Position numbers and translations under genes: made by a program. The notes below the pieces were generated by a model. It was given only the letters and a program-made list of their open reading frames with translations, made no database searches and was not told where the DNA came from. From Paenibacillaceae bacterium ZCTH02-B3 (lineage in GTDB: Bacteria > Bacillota > Bacilli > Paenibacillales > Paenibacillaceae), in NCBI GenBank assembly GCA_002159065.1, contig LZRV01000028.1, forward strand, positions 1-40,564: a stretch of DNA of 40,564 bases. Direction: 5' to 3'. How positions within the stretch are numbered: the stretch's first letter is position 1; the number at the start of each line of letters is the position of its first letter. Positions 17,901-25,730 of the stretch are shown here, one piece after another.

Positions 17901-19412
17901 CTAATCCGCCCGCACGATCCGCAAAATTTTCCCGTCCAAAACGCACGCGTACAATTCGCCGTTTTCATCGACCCCGAAGGAGGAAATCCCCTGCTGCCGG
18001 ATGTCCAATTCCGTCGCACGGGCCGGGCCGCTGCCGTCGTATTCGAGGACCCACATCCGGCCGTCCATGTAGTCGGCGAACACGTATTTCCCCTGAAGTT
18101 CCGGAATTTCTTTTCCGCGATAGACATAGCCGCCCGTCACCGAAGCGCCTCCTCTTCCCCCGAGCGGCGGATATTCCCAGACGGGCAGGGTGAGGCCGTC
18201 CTGCCTGCAGCCCGACCGGGGATTGAAGCAGAGGCTGCCTTCCATGACGTTCCAGCCATAGTTTCGGCCTTTTTCGATGATGTCGATTTCCTCCATGGCG
18301 TTCTGCCCCACGTCGGCCGCCCACAGCCGGCCCGTCGCCGGGTCGAAGCTGAACCGCCAGGGGTTGCGGAGGCCGTAGGCGTAAATTTCCTCCCGGTATC
18401 CGTCCCGATTCCCCGCGAACGGGTTATCGGGCGGAATCGCGTAGTTCAGGCTGCCGCTTTGGCGGTCCACGTCGATGCGCAAAATTTTGCCGAGCAGCGT
18501 CTTCAGGTTCTGGCCGTTGCCTTGCGGGTCCCCGGCGGATCCTCCGTCCCCGGTGGCGATGTACAGATACCCGTCGGCACCGAACGCGAGCTGACCGCCG
18601 TTGTGGTTCTGGTACGGCTGGTCGAATTCCAGGAGAATGAGTTCGCTGTCCGGGTCCGCCCGGTCCGGATTGGCCGGGTCCGCCCGGTAGCGCGCGATGA
18701 CCGTGGTCCTTTGGGTGGTATAGTTGATATAGAAATAGCCGTTCCGCTCAAAATCCGGATGAAACGCCAGGCCGAGCAATCCCTGTTCCCAGCCCCGGTC
18801 GTACACCCTGTCGCGGATGTCGAGAAACACGCTCCGCTCCGGATGGCCGGAGGCGCCGCTCAGCATGACGATGCGCCCGGGCTGTTCCACCACGAACAGC
18901 CGTCCGCTTCCGTCACCCGCGTGAACCAGGGCGACGGGCTTCGTGAACGTCATGCCGCCGAACGCGTCGACCAGGCGCAGCCTGGGCGGCCCGGAAGGAG
19001 CCGGCTCCGCGGAAGCCGGCGGCGGCTCCGAAGGTCCCGGCGATGCGGAAGGACTTGCAGGCTGCGGCGACTCCCCCCGGGACGCGCCGCCTTCCCGGGA
19101 CGCCCCTTCCCGTCCCGGCGACGGAGACGCGATTCCGGGGGGTTCCGACGCGTTCCCGTCCGGCTGTCCTGGGCCGGACCCTGCGCCGGAACCTCCGCCG
19201 GCCGGATCCGTCGCCTGCGGAACACCGACGGGGGCGGTTCCTCCCGTTTGGGCAGGCGGCTCCGCCGAGACCGCCGGGGTGTCCGACGGCGCCGGTTCCG
19301 TCCCGCTCCGCTGTCCCGAACATGCCGCCAGCATCAGCGTCAGCGCCACACCCGCCAAAACCAGAAGCTGTGTTTTCCGTTTCTTTTCCGCATTGCGCCC
19401 CATGCCCGTCAT
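17901..19412 (-). CDS. PQQ-dependent sugar dehydrogenase-like lipoprotein
   Basis: A 503-residue secreted lipoprotein of the soluble glucose/sorbosone dehydrogenase (GSDH) beta-propeller family. The signal peptide ends in LAAC with C31 as the lipidated residue. Residues 32 to about 143 are a Pro/Ser/Gly/Ala-rich linker; the propeller follows, with LLGLAFHPDF, GYFYINYT, NHNGGQLAFGADGYLYIATGDGG, GKILRIDVD and GLRNPWRFSFDP. PQQ dependence is not proven; members in Firmicutes may be cofactor-free sugar-binding proteins. The ATG at 19412 has GGGGGCTGGAG upstream; 19403 is an alternative. Confidence 0.92.
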   Translation of the reverse strand: MTGMGRNAEKKRKTQLLVLAGVALTLMLAACSGQRSGTEPAPSDTPAVSAEPPAQTGGTAPVGVPQATDPAGGGSGAGSGPGQPDGNASEPPGIASPSPGREGASREGGASRGESPQPASPSASPGPSEPPPASAEPAPSGPPRLRLVDAFGGMTFTKPVALVHAGDGSGRLFVVEQPGRIVMLSGASGHPERSVFLDIRDRVYDRGWEQGLLGLAFHPDFERNGYFYINYTTQRTTVIARYRADPANPDRADPDSELILLEFDQPYQNHNGGQLAFGADGYLYIATGDGGSAGDPQGNGQNLKTLLGKILRIDVDRQSGSLNYAIPPDNPFAGNRDGYREEIYAYGLRNPWRFSFDPATGRLWAADVGQNAMEEIDIIEKGRNYGWNVMEGSLCFNPRSGCRQDGLTLPVWEYPPLGGRGGASVTGGYVYRGKEIPELQGKYVFADYMDGRMWVLEYDGSGPARATELDIRQQGISSFGVDENGELYACVLDGKILRIVRAD

Positions 19413-19693
19413 TTCTCCAGCCCCCTTTCCCCGCGCATTTTCCTGCTAAAAGTAGTTTACTATACTGCCCAACCCGAAGCCAAAATACCGGGGTTATAAC
19501 CGTACAACCCTGCCCTCGGGAAGCCGGCGCGCTGAAGAAGCCGGACGGAATCCGTCCTTGAGGTAGCGGAAAAATTAAAACGTCCGGAACTTCCCGAACG
19601 GGTCCGGAACCAGGTCCGTCAGCCGCGCTGAGGTCCGAAAAAACATCGGACCGGATTTCCGGGCAAAGCCGGCCATCCGATCCTTGGCCACCC
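19413..19693. other. Intergenic region with GTCCG-type inverted motifs
   Basis: About 280 nt without a gene. It has several copies of GTCCGGAA/GTCCGA words, including GGTCCGA and TCGGACC separated by 7 nt, and TCAGC-CGC-GCTGA. These resemble decayed versions of the palindromic element found further right. No clear promoter for the dehydrogenase was found. Confidence 0.4.
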
Positions 19694-19712
19694 ATCGGAC
19701 GGGATGTCCGAA
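19694..19712. repeat. Isolated copy of the TTCGGAC-N5-GTCCGAA palindrome
   Basis: ATCGGACGGGATGTCCGAA matches the 19-nt palindromic unit clustered at 20321-20514, with the same 7-5-7 layout. It sits 8 nt upstream of the -35 element of the DUF6220 gene. Confidence 0.65.
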
Positions 19713-19720
19713 ACTGGGAA

Positions 19721-19758
19721 TTGCTTTTTCTATCATTCATAGTAAACTGATTATGAAT
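19721..19758 (+). promoter_or_regulatory. Promoter with overlapping inverted repeat for the DUF6220 gene
   Basis: TTGCTT (19721-19726), 16 nt, TAAACT (19743-19748) form a plausible sigma-A promoter. A perfect inverted repeat ATTCATA / TATGAAT (19735-19741 and 19752-19758, 10-nt spacer) covers the -10 element and would be well placed for a repressor dimer. The regulator is unknown. Confidence 0.6.
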
Positions 19759-19789
19759 ACTAGGAAAAGGAAACGGAGGCGTACGCCGC

Positions 19790-20182
19790 ATGTCCAACGA
19801 CATTGACGCAAAATCGTACGTGAAGTATTCCCGCTGGTGTTTTGCCGCCTGTGCCTGGATATTTGCCCTGCTTGTCGCGGTTCAGGTCTTCATCGCGGGC
19901 TTGGCGACTTTTGTCGATCCCGTGCATTGGAGCACGCACACGAATTTCGTCCGCATCCTGGAGGTATTCCCCCTGCTGATGTTCATCCTGTCGTTCTTCG
20001 GCAAGGTTCCCGCGGCACTTCGCTGGTGGAGCCTCGCCCTCATCGCGCTCATCGTGCTGCAATACGTGACGGCCAACCTGGGCTCCGCTCCGGCGGTCGG
20101 CGCCCTGCATCCGGTCATCGCCATGATCATGTTCTGGTTGGCGGTATTTGTCGCGGCTCGAGTTCCTGTCAGATCGCGTTAA
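19790..20182 (+). CDS. DUF6220-like four-helix membrane protein
   Basis: A 130-residue integral membrane protein with four predicted helices (about 17-40, 53-72, 77-98, 102-122), one His/Trp-containing loop (DPVHWSTHTNFVRI) between helices 1 and 2 and a conserved histidine (LHPVIAM) in helix 4. This layout matches DUF6220 proteins of unknown function. The ATG at 19790 has GGAGGCGTACGCCGC upstream. It stands alone between palindromic repeats. Confidence 0.75.
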   Translation: MSNDIDAKSYVKYSRWCFAACAWIFALLVAVQVFIAGLATFVDPVHWSTHTNFVRILEVFPLLMFILSFFGKVPAALRWWSLALIALIVLQYVTANLGSAPAVGALHPVIAMIMFWLAVFVAARVPVRSR

Positions 20183-20303
20183 CTTCAGGCCGGGAAAATC
20201 GGGATCGACCTCCTCGCGCAACCCAACTTGACGATCGCGGGAGAGATGTGTCGACCGTCTGTGGCCGGAACTTGGGTTCCGGCCATTGCGTCAAATGGTG
20301 GAG

Positions 20304-20529
20304 TTCGGTCCCGAATCCGTTTCGGACATGGAGTCCGAATTAAAGCGAAAATCCGGCCCGTTTCCCATATATTCGGACATACAGTCCGAAATAAAGCGGT
20401 TTGGATCGTTTGTAAACGATTGCAAGCCGAAGGATATCGCCTTTTTCGGACTATATGTCCGATTTTTTTCTGTGAAACTGTTTTCAAGGCCACAATTCGG
20501 ACTGTATGTCCGAAATCGGGGTATGTCCG
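20304..20529. repeat. Cluster of TTCGGAC-N5-GTCCGAA palindromic repeats
   Basis: Four 19-nt units lie at 20321-20339, 20372-20390, 20445-20463 and 20496-20514, plus partial units at 20304-20315 and 20521-20529. Units 1 and 2 are followed by TTAAAGCG and ATAAAGCG. Unit 4 is the exact reverse complement of unit 2, so the cluster is two units facing two units and can fold into small hairpins or a larger cruciform. Between them ATCGTTTGTAAACGAT is another palindrome. Short open frames across this block repeat the same words in protein and are byproducts. The 380-nt interval between 20182 and 20562 holds nothing else I can recognise. Confidence 0.85.
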
Positions 20530-20561
20530 TCAGGTCTGCAATGCCTTCCAAATAAAAGGAC

Positions 20562-21239
20562 ATGGCCTGGTATTTTGAAGACGAAATCTCCTCCACTTTT
20601 CAGCGATTTCCGCAAGCCCGGGGAGAAATCATTGTCTTCCTGCCGGAAGGAACGCATCTCCATCCCGCACTGTGGCAGACTTTGCGCAATCTGAAAGTCG
20701 GACCGGAAACCATGATCGCGTCGAGAAGCAGGCAGCCCCTGTTCCCGCCTCATTGGCGGCATCTGCCCGCTTCCGCATACCTGCCCGTCATGATGGTGGA
20801 CCGGGAAGAGCTGTGGTACGGAGTGACCGCCTCAGATCCGGTGGTTTGCAGGGTTTTTGCGCCGAAAACCATAAAGGTTCTGCTTGATTATCTGAGAGTG
20901 GGGCTGATTCAGAAATCCGCAAAGGAAGTTGCCGCGACTTCGCAGATGCTCCGGCAATCCATGCGGTTTCGCGATTACGCGGAACATCGGGCCCATTGCC
21001 GCGTCTGCCATTCCAAGGTATTCCTCAAAATCTCGACCCGGGGCAAGGTGTATTACAAATGCGATTATTGCGGCACGGCCGGCGGCGTGCCCGTCGGTCT
21101 GTTGGACAATTATCTGGCAGCCGTCCGCGTGTACTGCCCGGAATGCAAAAGAAGCCTGTCCGCACACCGCGGACGCTTCGGGGTCTATGCGAAATGTACC
21201 GGCTGCAAGAAAACCTGGGAACTCAGCGTTTTCTGGTAA
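20562..21239 (+). CDS. Zinc-ribbon protein with degenerate PLD-like domain, perhaps N-terminally truncated
   Basis: The 225-residue product is only partly recognisable. Residues about 20-110 (GEIIVFLPEG, then LPVMMVDREELWYG and VCRVFAPKTIKVLLDYL) resemble the C-terminal part of phospholipase D-like nuclease domains, but no HKD motif is present. The C-terminal half holds two zinc ribbons: CRVC with CDYC, and CPEC with CTGC. An in-frame TAA lies 9 nt before the ATG, and the only ribosome-like stretch, AAAGGA, is 1 nt from it, so the start is poor. The palindromic cluster directly upstream may have replaced the 5' part of a longer helicase/nuclease gene. It may be a remnant. Confidence 0.65.
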   Translation: MAWYFEDEISSTFQRFPQARGEIIVFLPEGTHLHPALWQTLRNLKVGPETMIASRSRQPLFPPHWRHLPASAYLPVMMVDREELWYGVTASDPVVCRVFAPKTIKVLLDYLRVGLIQKSAKEVAATSQMLRQSMRFRDYAEHRAHCRVCHSKVFLKISTRGKVYYKCDYCGTAGGVPVGLLDNYLAAVRVYCPECKRSLSAHRGRFGVYAKCTGCKKTWELSVFW

Positions 21240-21250
21240 TGTGCCGTACG

Positions 21251-21306
21251 CAAAAAGCCGCCGCTCCCCGGCCGGTTGATCGCCAGGGGGCGGCGGCTTT
21301 TTTTCA
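21251..21306. terminator. Bidirectional terminator between convergent genes
   Basis: AAAAAGCCGCCGC and GCGGCGGCTTTTTTT arms, extended by CCCC/GGGG pairing, form a long stem with A tract on one side and T tract on the other, suiting both the zinc-ribbon gene and the HD-GYP gene. Confidence 0.88.
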
Positions 21307-22773
21307 AGGACACGACACGCCCGGCGGGTTGGACGGCGCGCGGAACGCGTGCAGACGGTTCTGGGCGATGAACGTGTTCGGATATTCGTACACCTTCGGT
21401 TCGCGCGCGCAGATGCGCAGCCACGCGTCCACGCATTGCGGGTCGAAATGGGTGCCGCGCCCTTCGCGGATCAGCTCCAGCGTCTGCTCATGCGTCCATG
21501 CCGGCCGGTAGGCCCGGTGGGATGTAAGGGCGTCGTACACGTCCGCCACGGCCACCACCCGGGCCAGCAGCGGGATCCGTTCCCCGGAGAGGCTTTCCGG
21601 ATAGCCGGTCCCGTCCCATCGCTCGTGATGATACCGGACGATGTCCAGCTCCTCCTTCATGAAACCGAGAAGCCGGCAAATTTCGTAGCCGACCACCGGA
21701 TGCTGCTCGATGAGGTCCCGTTCCTCCGGCGTCAGCACGCCGGGCTTGTTCAGGATCGCGTCGGGAATCCGGATCTTGCCCACGTCGTGCACGATGGTCC
21801 CTTGAGCCAACGCGCGCATCTGGTCGGGGGACAGCCCCAGCTCCTCCCCGATCTTGAGCGCGTACAGCGTCACGCGGAAATTGTGGCCGGCCGTGTACGG
21901 GTCCCGGCTTTCCGTCGCCTGGATGAGGGCCCGCACGCCGGGCGACAGGCTGCTCGTCACCCGCTCGACGGGATCGGTGGTAAACAGCGCGCGAAACGCC
22001 AGGGGAAACGGCCGGATGCCGGCGTGCTGCCGAAGAAGCCCGGCCACCATCACGATCACGGCGGCGAGCAGCAGGAAATGGTACAGCCACCAGCTCAGCC
22101 TCCACAGTTCGCCAATGACCATGATGATGATGGAAGCCGCCATCAGGGCGCATCCATAGACCACGGCGATCTGCAGCGGAAAGCGTGAATAGCGGTAAGC
22201 CTGAAAATAGCGCCACGCGGAGACGAAGCAAAACAGGATGACGGCCGACGTCACCACCGCGTCCCATGGCGTCTGACGGAACGGGATGCGTTCAATCCAT
22301 TCGTCCAGCAGCATGGCCGCAATCCCGAATACGCCGAGAATGGCCGTCCATCCGATGACCAAACGGTTTCCAAGCCCGGCGAAAAATTGCATGATTTTAT
22401 GGTCGGACGGCAGAGTGGATATCCAAAGCCAGAATGAAGCCAGCAGCACGCTGAGCGGGGAAGTGATGCTCGCCAGACGCGTGGTATGTACCAGCAAGTG
22501 CGGCGTCGCCAGCCCGTGCACCGCGAACACCGCCGCCAGGGACACGAACGCCAGCGACAGAACGGTCACCTTGATGTCACGCAGCCTGCTTCCCGCGATT
22601 CCGACCGCCACGGCGATTCCGATGGCCAGGAGCGCCACCGCGGACACGATGTAGAAGTGCCCGGCGGGAGCCTGCAAGGCCAAGTCCAGGGACTCGTCCG
22701 ACCGCAGCCAGAAGAAGAACAGCAGCGGCAGTGCGGCGGCAAGAACGGGCCCCGTCCAACCCACTCTGCGCAT
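21304..22773 (-). CDS. Membrane-anchored HD-GYP domain protein
   Basis: A 489-residue protein: about eight membrane helices in residues 1-255, then a cytoplasmic HD-GYP domain. The domain shows AGHNFRVTLYALKIGEELGL, the metal site HDVGKIRIPDAILNKPG, HPVVGYEI, RYHHERWDGTGYP and DVYDALTSHRAYRP. Such domains hydrolyse cyclic di-GMP or related dinucleotides, and the metal ligands appear intact. The membrane part may sense a signal. The ATG at 22773 has AAAGGAG 12 nt upstream. It is divergent from the nitrogen operon, whose GlnR boxes lie in the shared region. Confidence 0.92.
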   Translation of the reverse strand: MRRVGWTGPVLAAALPLLFFFWLRSDESLDLALQAPAGHFYIVSAVALLAIGIAVAVGIAGSRLRDIKVTVLSLAFVSLAAVFAVHGLATPHLLVHTTRLASITSPLSVLLASFWLWISTLPSDHKIMQFFAGLGNRLVIGWTAILGVFGIAAMLLDEWIERIPFRQTPWDAVVTSAVILFCFVSAWRYFQAYRYSRFPLQIAVVYGCALMAASIIIMVIGELWRLSWWLYHFLLLAAVIVMVAGLLRQHAGIRPFPLAFRALFTTDPVERVTSSLSPGVRALIQATESRDPYTAGHNFRVTLYALKIGEELGLSPDQMRALAQGTIVHDVGKIRIPDAILNKPGVLTPEERDLIEQHPVVGYEICRLLGFMKEELDIVRYHHERWDGTGYPESLSGERIPLLARVVAVADVYDALTSHRAYRPAWTHEQTLELIREGRGTHFDPQCVDAWLRICAREPKVYEYPNTFIAQNRLHAFRAPSNPPGVSCP

Positions 22774-22967
22774 GCGCCATTCATGCTCCTTTTAGACGGA
22801 ATTTTTCTCATGCTTCTATTTTTATATATCGTACCACAAATGAAACGGTTTTCAGAGATGAAAGTTCGGGACAACTTGCGGTTGCGGGAATCCGGCGGCC
22901 CCAAATTTTTCTCTACTCCAAAAATTTTTCAGTCGTTCACAAATCGGCCGGCTGACCGGATTAATGG

Positions 22968-22984
22968 TGTAATATTTTATAACA
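22968..22984 (+). promoter_or_regulatory. GlnR/TnrA box, distal (cyanurate operon)
   Basis: TGTAATATTTTATAACA matches the GlnR/TnrA consensus TGTNA-N7-TNACA at every defined base. It lies 85 nt upstream of the candidate -10 element and 129 bp (start to start) from the proximal box. Confidence 0.85.
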
Positions 22985-23046
22985 AATTCTTCGGGATATT
23001 TGTGAAAAATGAGAGCCATACTCACACACTTTTTGCAATTTTCCTA

Positions 23047-23075
23047 AAGACACCTTCGATTTTTTGTAATAATAT
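23047..23075 (+). promoter_or_regulatory. Candidate promoter of the cyanurate operon
   Basis: AAGACA (23047-23052), 17 nt, TAATAT (23070-23075). Both hexamers are weak, 4 of 6 each, as expected for an activator-dependent promoter. The choice is supported by geometry shared with the second operon: the proximal GlnR box begins exactly 21 nt after the -10 in both. Confidence 0.5.
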
Positions 23076-23096
23076 ATACCCAATACTACAGATCAG

Positions 23097-23113
23097 TGTA
23101 ATATTTTCTAACA
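23097..23113 (+). promoter_or_regulatory. GlnR/TnrA box, proximal (cyanurate operon)
   Basis: TGTAATATTTTCTAACA is a perfect match to TGTNA-N7-TNACA. It sits downstream of the candidate -10 and ends 19 nt before the biuH start, a position suited to repression by GlnR. Confidence 0.85.
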
Positions 23114-23132
23114 CATATTGGGGGTGTGCATC

Positions 23133-23825
23133 ATGCGGAGCGTGCAGATCGAAGCCCGACCCTACAAATGGCCCTATGACGGCGGGATCGTGCCGGAGCG
23201 GACCGCGCTTATGGTGATCGACATGCAGACGGATTTCTGCGGACCGGGCGGCTACGTGGCGCGGATGGGATACGACATCTCGCTGACCGCGCGGGCAATC
23301 AAGCCGATCCGCCGTCTTCTCGACCGCGTGCGGCGGATCGAGGGATTCACCGTCATCCATACGCGGGAAGGCCACCGCCCCGACCTGTCCGACTTGCCGG
23401 AAAACAAGCGGTGGCGCAGCCGGCTGGCCGGCGCGGAGATCGGCTCGCGGGGGCCGATGGGCCGCATTCTCGTGCGGGGCGAACCCGGCTGGGACATCGT
23501 CGAGGAACTGAAACCCCTGGAAGGGGAGATCGTGATCGACAAACCGGGAAAAGGGAGCTTCTATGCCACCGATCTCGACATCATCCTGCGTTCCAGGGGC
23601 ATCACCCATCTGATTCTCACGGGCATCACCACGGACGTCTGCGTCCACACCACCATGCGGGAAGCGAACGACCGGGGCTACGAATGCCTGATCCTCGAGG
23701 ACTGCACGGGCGCCACGGATGAAGGCAACCATCTGGCCGCATTGAAGATGGTCACCATGCAGGGCGGCGTGTTCGGCTGCGTCAGCAGTTCGGAACACGT
23801 GCTGAAGGCGCTGGAGGCTTTTTGA
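23133..23825 (+). CDS. biuH: Biuret hydrolase (isochorismatase-like cysteine hydrolase)
   Basis: BiuH converts biuret to allophanate and ammonia. The 230-residue product has the cysteine-hydrolase triad: Asp in MVIDMQTDF (D30), Lys in DKPGKGSF (K137) and Cys in TDVCVHTTMREAND (C170), plus Q210 in MQGGVFG. As I recall the Rhizobium leguminosarum enzyme (K142, C175, Q215), all three later positions keep a constant offset of five, and the N-terminal WPYDG and GYVARMGYDIS also resemble it. The ATG at 23133 has GGGGGTG upstream; it is first in an operon with the importer, cyanuric acid amidohydrolase and allophanate hydrolase. N-carbamoylsarcosine amidase or RutB-like activity is the alternative. 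Confidence 0.85.
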   Translation: MRSVQIEARPYKWPYDGGIVPERTALMVIDMQTDFCGPGGYVARMGYDISLTARAIKPIRRLLDRVRRIEGFTVIHTREGHRPDLSDLPENKRWRSRLAGAEIGSRGPMGRILVRGEPGWDIVEELKPLEGEIVIDKPGKGSFYATDLDIILRSRGITHLILTGITTDVCVHTTMREANDRGYECLILEDCTGATDEGNHLAALKMVTMQGGVFGCVSSSEHVLKALEAF

Positions 23826-23881
23826 GATCAGGGCGCGGAACGCGGTTTGGCCAATTTCTTCATGAAGGAGCGGAGAGAGAA

Positions 23882-24925
23882 ATGAAAAAGATCATCGGAA
23901 GTGCCGTCGTGGTCGTGCTGGCGCTTGCGGCGGTGTTGCTGGGGGCTTGCGGAAGATCGCCGGGTTCGACGGCGGCCGGTCCGGCGTCGCCGGGCGCGGC
24001 GCAGGAATCATCGAAACCGGCGGCAACCGGCGAAGAGCCGAAGAAAGTGATCGTTCGCCTGAAATGGGTGCACCAGGCGCAGTTTGCCGGTTTCTACGCC
24101 GCCGCCGAAATGGGCTACTACCGGGACGCCGGCCTGGACGTGGAAATCCGCCCCGGCGGTTCGGACTTCCCGGCGGTGCAGATCGTCGCCTCGGGAACCG
24201 AACATTTCGGCGTCACCGGCGCGGACCAGATCCTGCTGGCCCGCGAGAAGGGCGTTCCGCTGAAGGCGATCGCCGTCATCTACCGGGAAACCCCGTTCGT
24301 GCTGTTCAGCCTGAAAGATTCGGGCATCGCGAAGGTGGAAGATTTCATCGGCCGCAAAGTGGGCGTCAAGCTCGGCGGCAACGAGGAGCTCACCTACCGG
24401 GCCATGGTGAAAAACGCCGGGGTGGACGCGGGCAAAATCGAAGAAATCCCCATGAAGTTCGATCTCAGCCCGCTGCTTAGCGGCGAGATCCACGTGTGGC
24501 CGGGATACGTGATCAACGAAGTGCTGGCGGCGCAGGAGCAGGGGCATGAAGTGAACATCATCCGCCCCGCCGACTACGGCATCAATTTCTACGCGGACAC
24601 GCTGTTCGCCACGGAATCCCTGATCGAGAAAGACCCCGAACTCGTGAGAAGCTTCGTGCAGGCCACCATGAAAGGCTGGCGGTACGCCGTCGAACATCCG
24701 GAAGAAGCGGCCTCCTTCGGGCTCAAATACGCGGACAACCTGAACCTCGAGCACGAAGTGAACATGATGCTAAGCAGCGTTCCGCTGCTAAAGCCGGAAA
24801 ACCTCCCCCTCGGCAAGATGGACGGATCGGCGTGGGAATCGCTGCAGGAGAGCCTCCTGGAGCTGGAATTCCTGAAGAGCCCGCAAAACGTGGAAGACGC
24901 GTACACCAACGAGTTTTTGGAATAA
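23882..24925 (+). CDS. ABC importer substrate-binding lipoprotein, NMT1/ThiY-like
   Basis: A 347-residue lipoprotein: basic start MKK, hydrophobic segment and lipobox LLGAC with C23 lipidated. The mature part begins VRLKWVHQAQFAGFYAAAEMGYY, the signature of the NMT1/THI5-like family that binds pyrimidine-like and other small ring compounds. GAGAGAGAA lies before the ATG at 23882. No TPP riboswitch or thiamine gene accompanies it; the operon instead degrades cyanuric acid and biuret, so the ligand is probably one of these or a related ureide or triazine. The ligand itself cannot be read from sequence. Confidence 0.88.
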   Translation: MKKIIGSAVVVVLALAAVLLGACGRSPGSTAAGPASPGAAQESSKPAATGEEPKKVIVRLKWVHQAQFAGFYAAAEMGYYRDAGLDVEIRPGGSDFPAVQIVASGTEHFGVTGADQILLAREKGVPLKAIAVIYRETPFVLFSLKDSGIAKVEDFIGRKVGVKLGGNEELTYRAMVKNAGVDAGKIEEIPMKFDLSPLLSGEIHVWPGYVINEVLAAQEQGHEVNIIRPADYGINFYADTLFATESLIEKDPELVRSFVQATMKGWRYAVEHPEEAASFGLKYADNLNLEHEVNMMLSSVPLLKPENLPLGKMDGSAWESLQESLLELEFLKSPQNVEDAYTNEFLE

Positions 24926-24938
24926 GGAGGGAGGCGCC

Positions 24939-25730
24939 ATGCAGCCGGCGTTGGTCCGGGAAAACCGGGAAGACCGCCCCGCGGCGGTCCGTTTGCGGAA
25001 CTGTTCGCTCTCCTTCGGCGGGGTCCCGGTGCTGAAAAACGTATCCCTTGACGTATACCGGAACGAGTTCGTCTCCATCCTGGGCCCGAGCGGATGCGGC
25101 AAATCCACGCTGCTTCGGCTCATGCTGGGACTGGTCAGGCCGGAAGGCGGCGGAACCATCGATTTCGCGGGCAAGAGCCCCAGGATCGGCATCGTGTTCC
25201 AGAAGCCGGTCCTGATGCCCTGGCTGACGGCGCTGCAAAACGTGGAGCTCGCCTTGAGCCTGGGCGAAAACAAGCGGAAGTGGCCGAAACGCGAGCGGCG
25301 CGAGAAGGCGGAGGAAGCGCTGCGCCTCGTCGGGCTGCAGGATTTCCGCCGCCATTACCCGCACCAGCTGAGCGGCGGCATGCAGCAGCGGGTCGCCATC
25401 GCCCGCGCCCTCGCCACCGATCCGGAAATCCTGCTCCTGGACGAACCGTTCAGCGCCCTGGACGAGCTGAATCGGGAAAAGCTGAATCTGGAGCTTCTCC
25501 GCCTGTGGGAAAATCCCCGCACCAGCCTGAGCACCGTCGTCATGGTGACGCACTCCATCCCGGAATCGGTCCTCATGTCCGACCGGGTGCTGGTCATGTC
25601 CCCGCGGCCCGCGGAAGTGACGGCCGTCGTGCCGGTGCCTCTCAAGCGTCCGCGGGAAACGGGGATGGAAAAGGATCCGGCGTTCTACCACACCGTCGGC
25701 GAACTGCGAAAGCGGGTGAGGCAACCGTGA
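24939..25730 (+). CDS. ABC importer ATPase, SsuB/TauB-type
   Basis: The 263-residue ATPase powers the NMT1-type importer. It shows GPSGCGKST (Walker A), VFQKPVLMPWLT (Q-loop), LSGGMQQR (signature), LLLDEPFSALD (Walker B) and VTHSIPES (H-loop). All catalytic residues are intact. AAGGAGGGAGG precedes the ATG, 13 nt after the binding-protein stop, and the stop overlaps the permease GTG by 4 nt. Confidence 0.93.
   Translation: MQPALVRENREDRPAAVRLRNCSLSFGGVPVLKNVSLDVYRNEFVSILGPSGCGKSTLLRLMLGLVRPEGGGTIDFAGKSPRIGIVFQKPVLMPWLTALQNVELALSLGENKRKWPKRERREKAEEALRLVGLQDFRRHYPHQLSGGMQQRVAIARALATDPEILLLDEPFSALDELNREKLNLELLRLWENPRTSLSTVVMVTHSIPESVLMSDRVLVMSPRPAEVTAVVPVPLKRPRETGMEKDPAFYHTVGELRKRVRQP

Noticed and set aside
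20304-20529. CRISPR array
   Set aside because: The units are palindromes of alternating orientation with unequal, very short intervals and no cas genes.
20228-20596. Short open frames of 89-116 codons across the palindromic cluster on both strands
   Set aside because: Their repeated words (for example SDMESE/SDIQSE or RTYSP) simply reflect the palindromic DNA; no ribosome site fits.
22800-23132. A small protein gene in the AT-rich region before biuH
   Set aside because: The open frame has no ribosome site, runs through the GlnR boxes and ends inside biuH in another frame.
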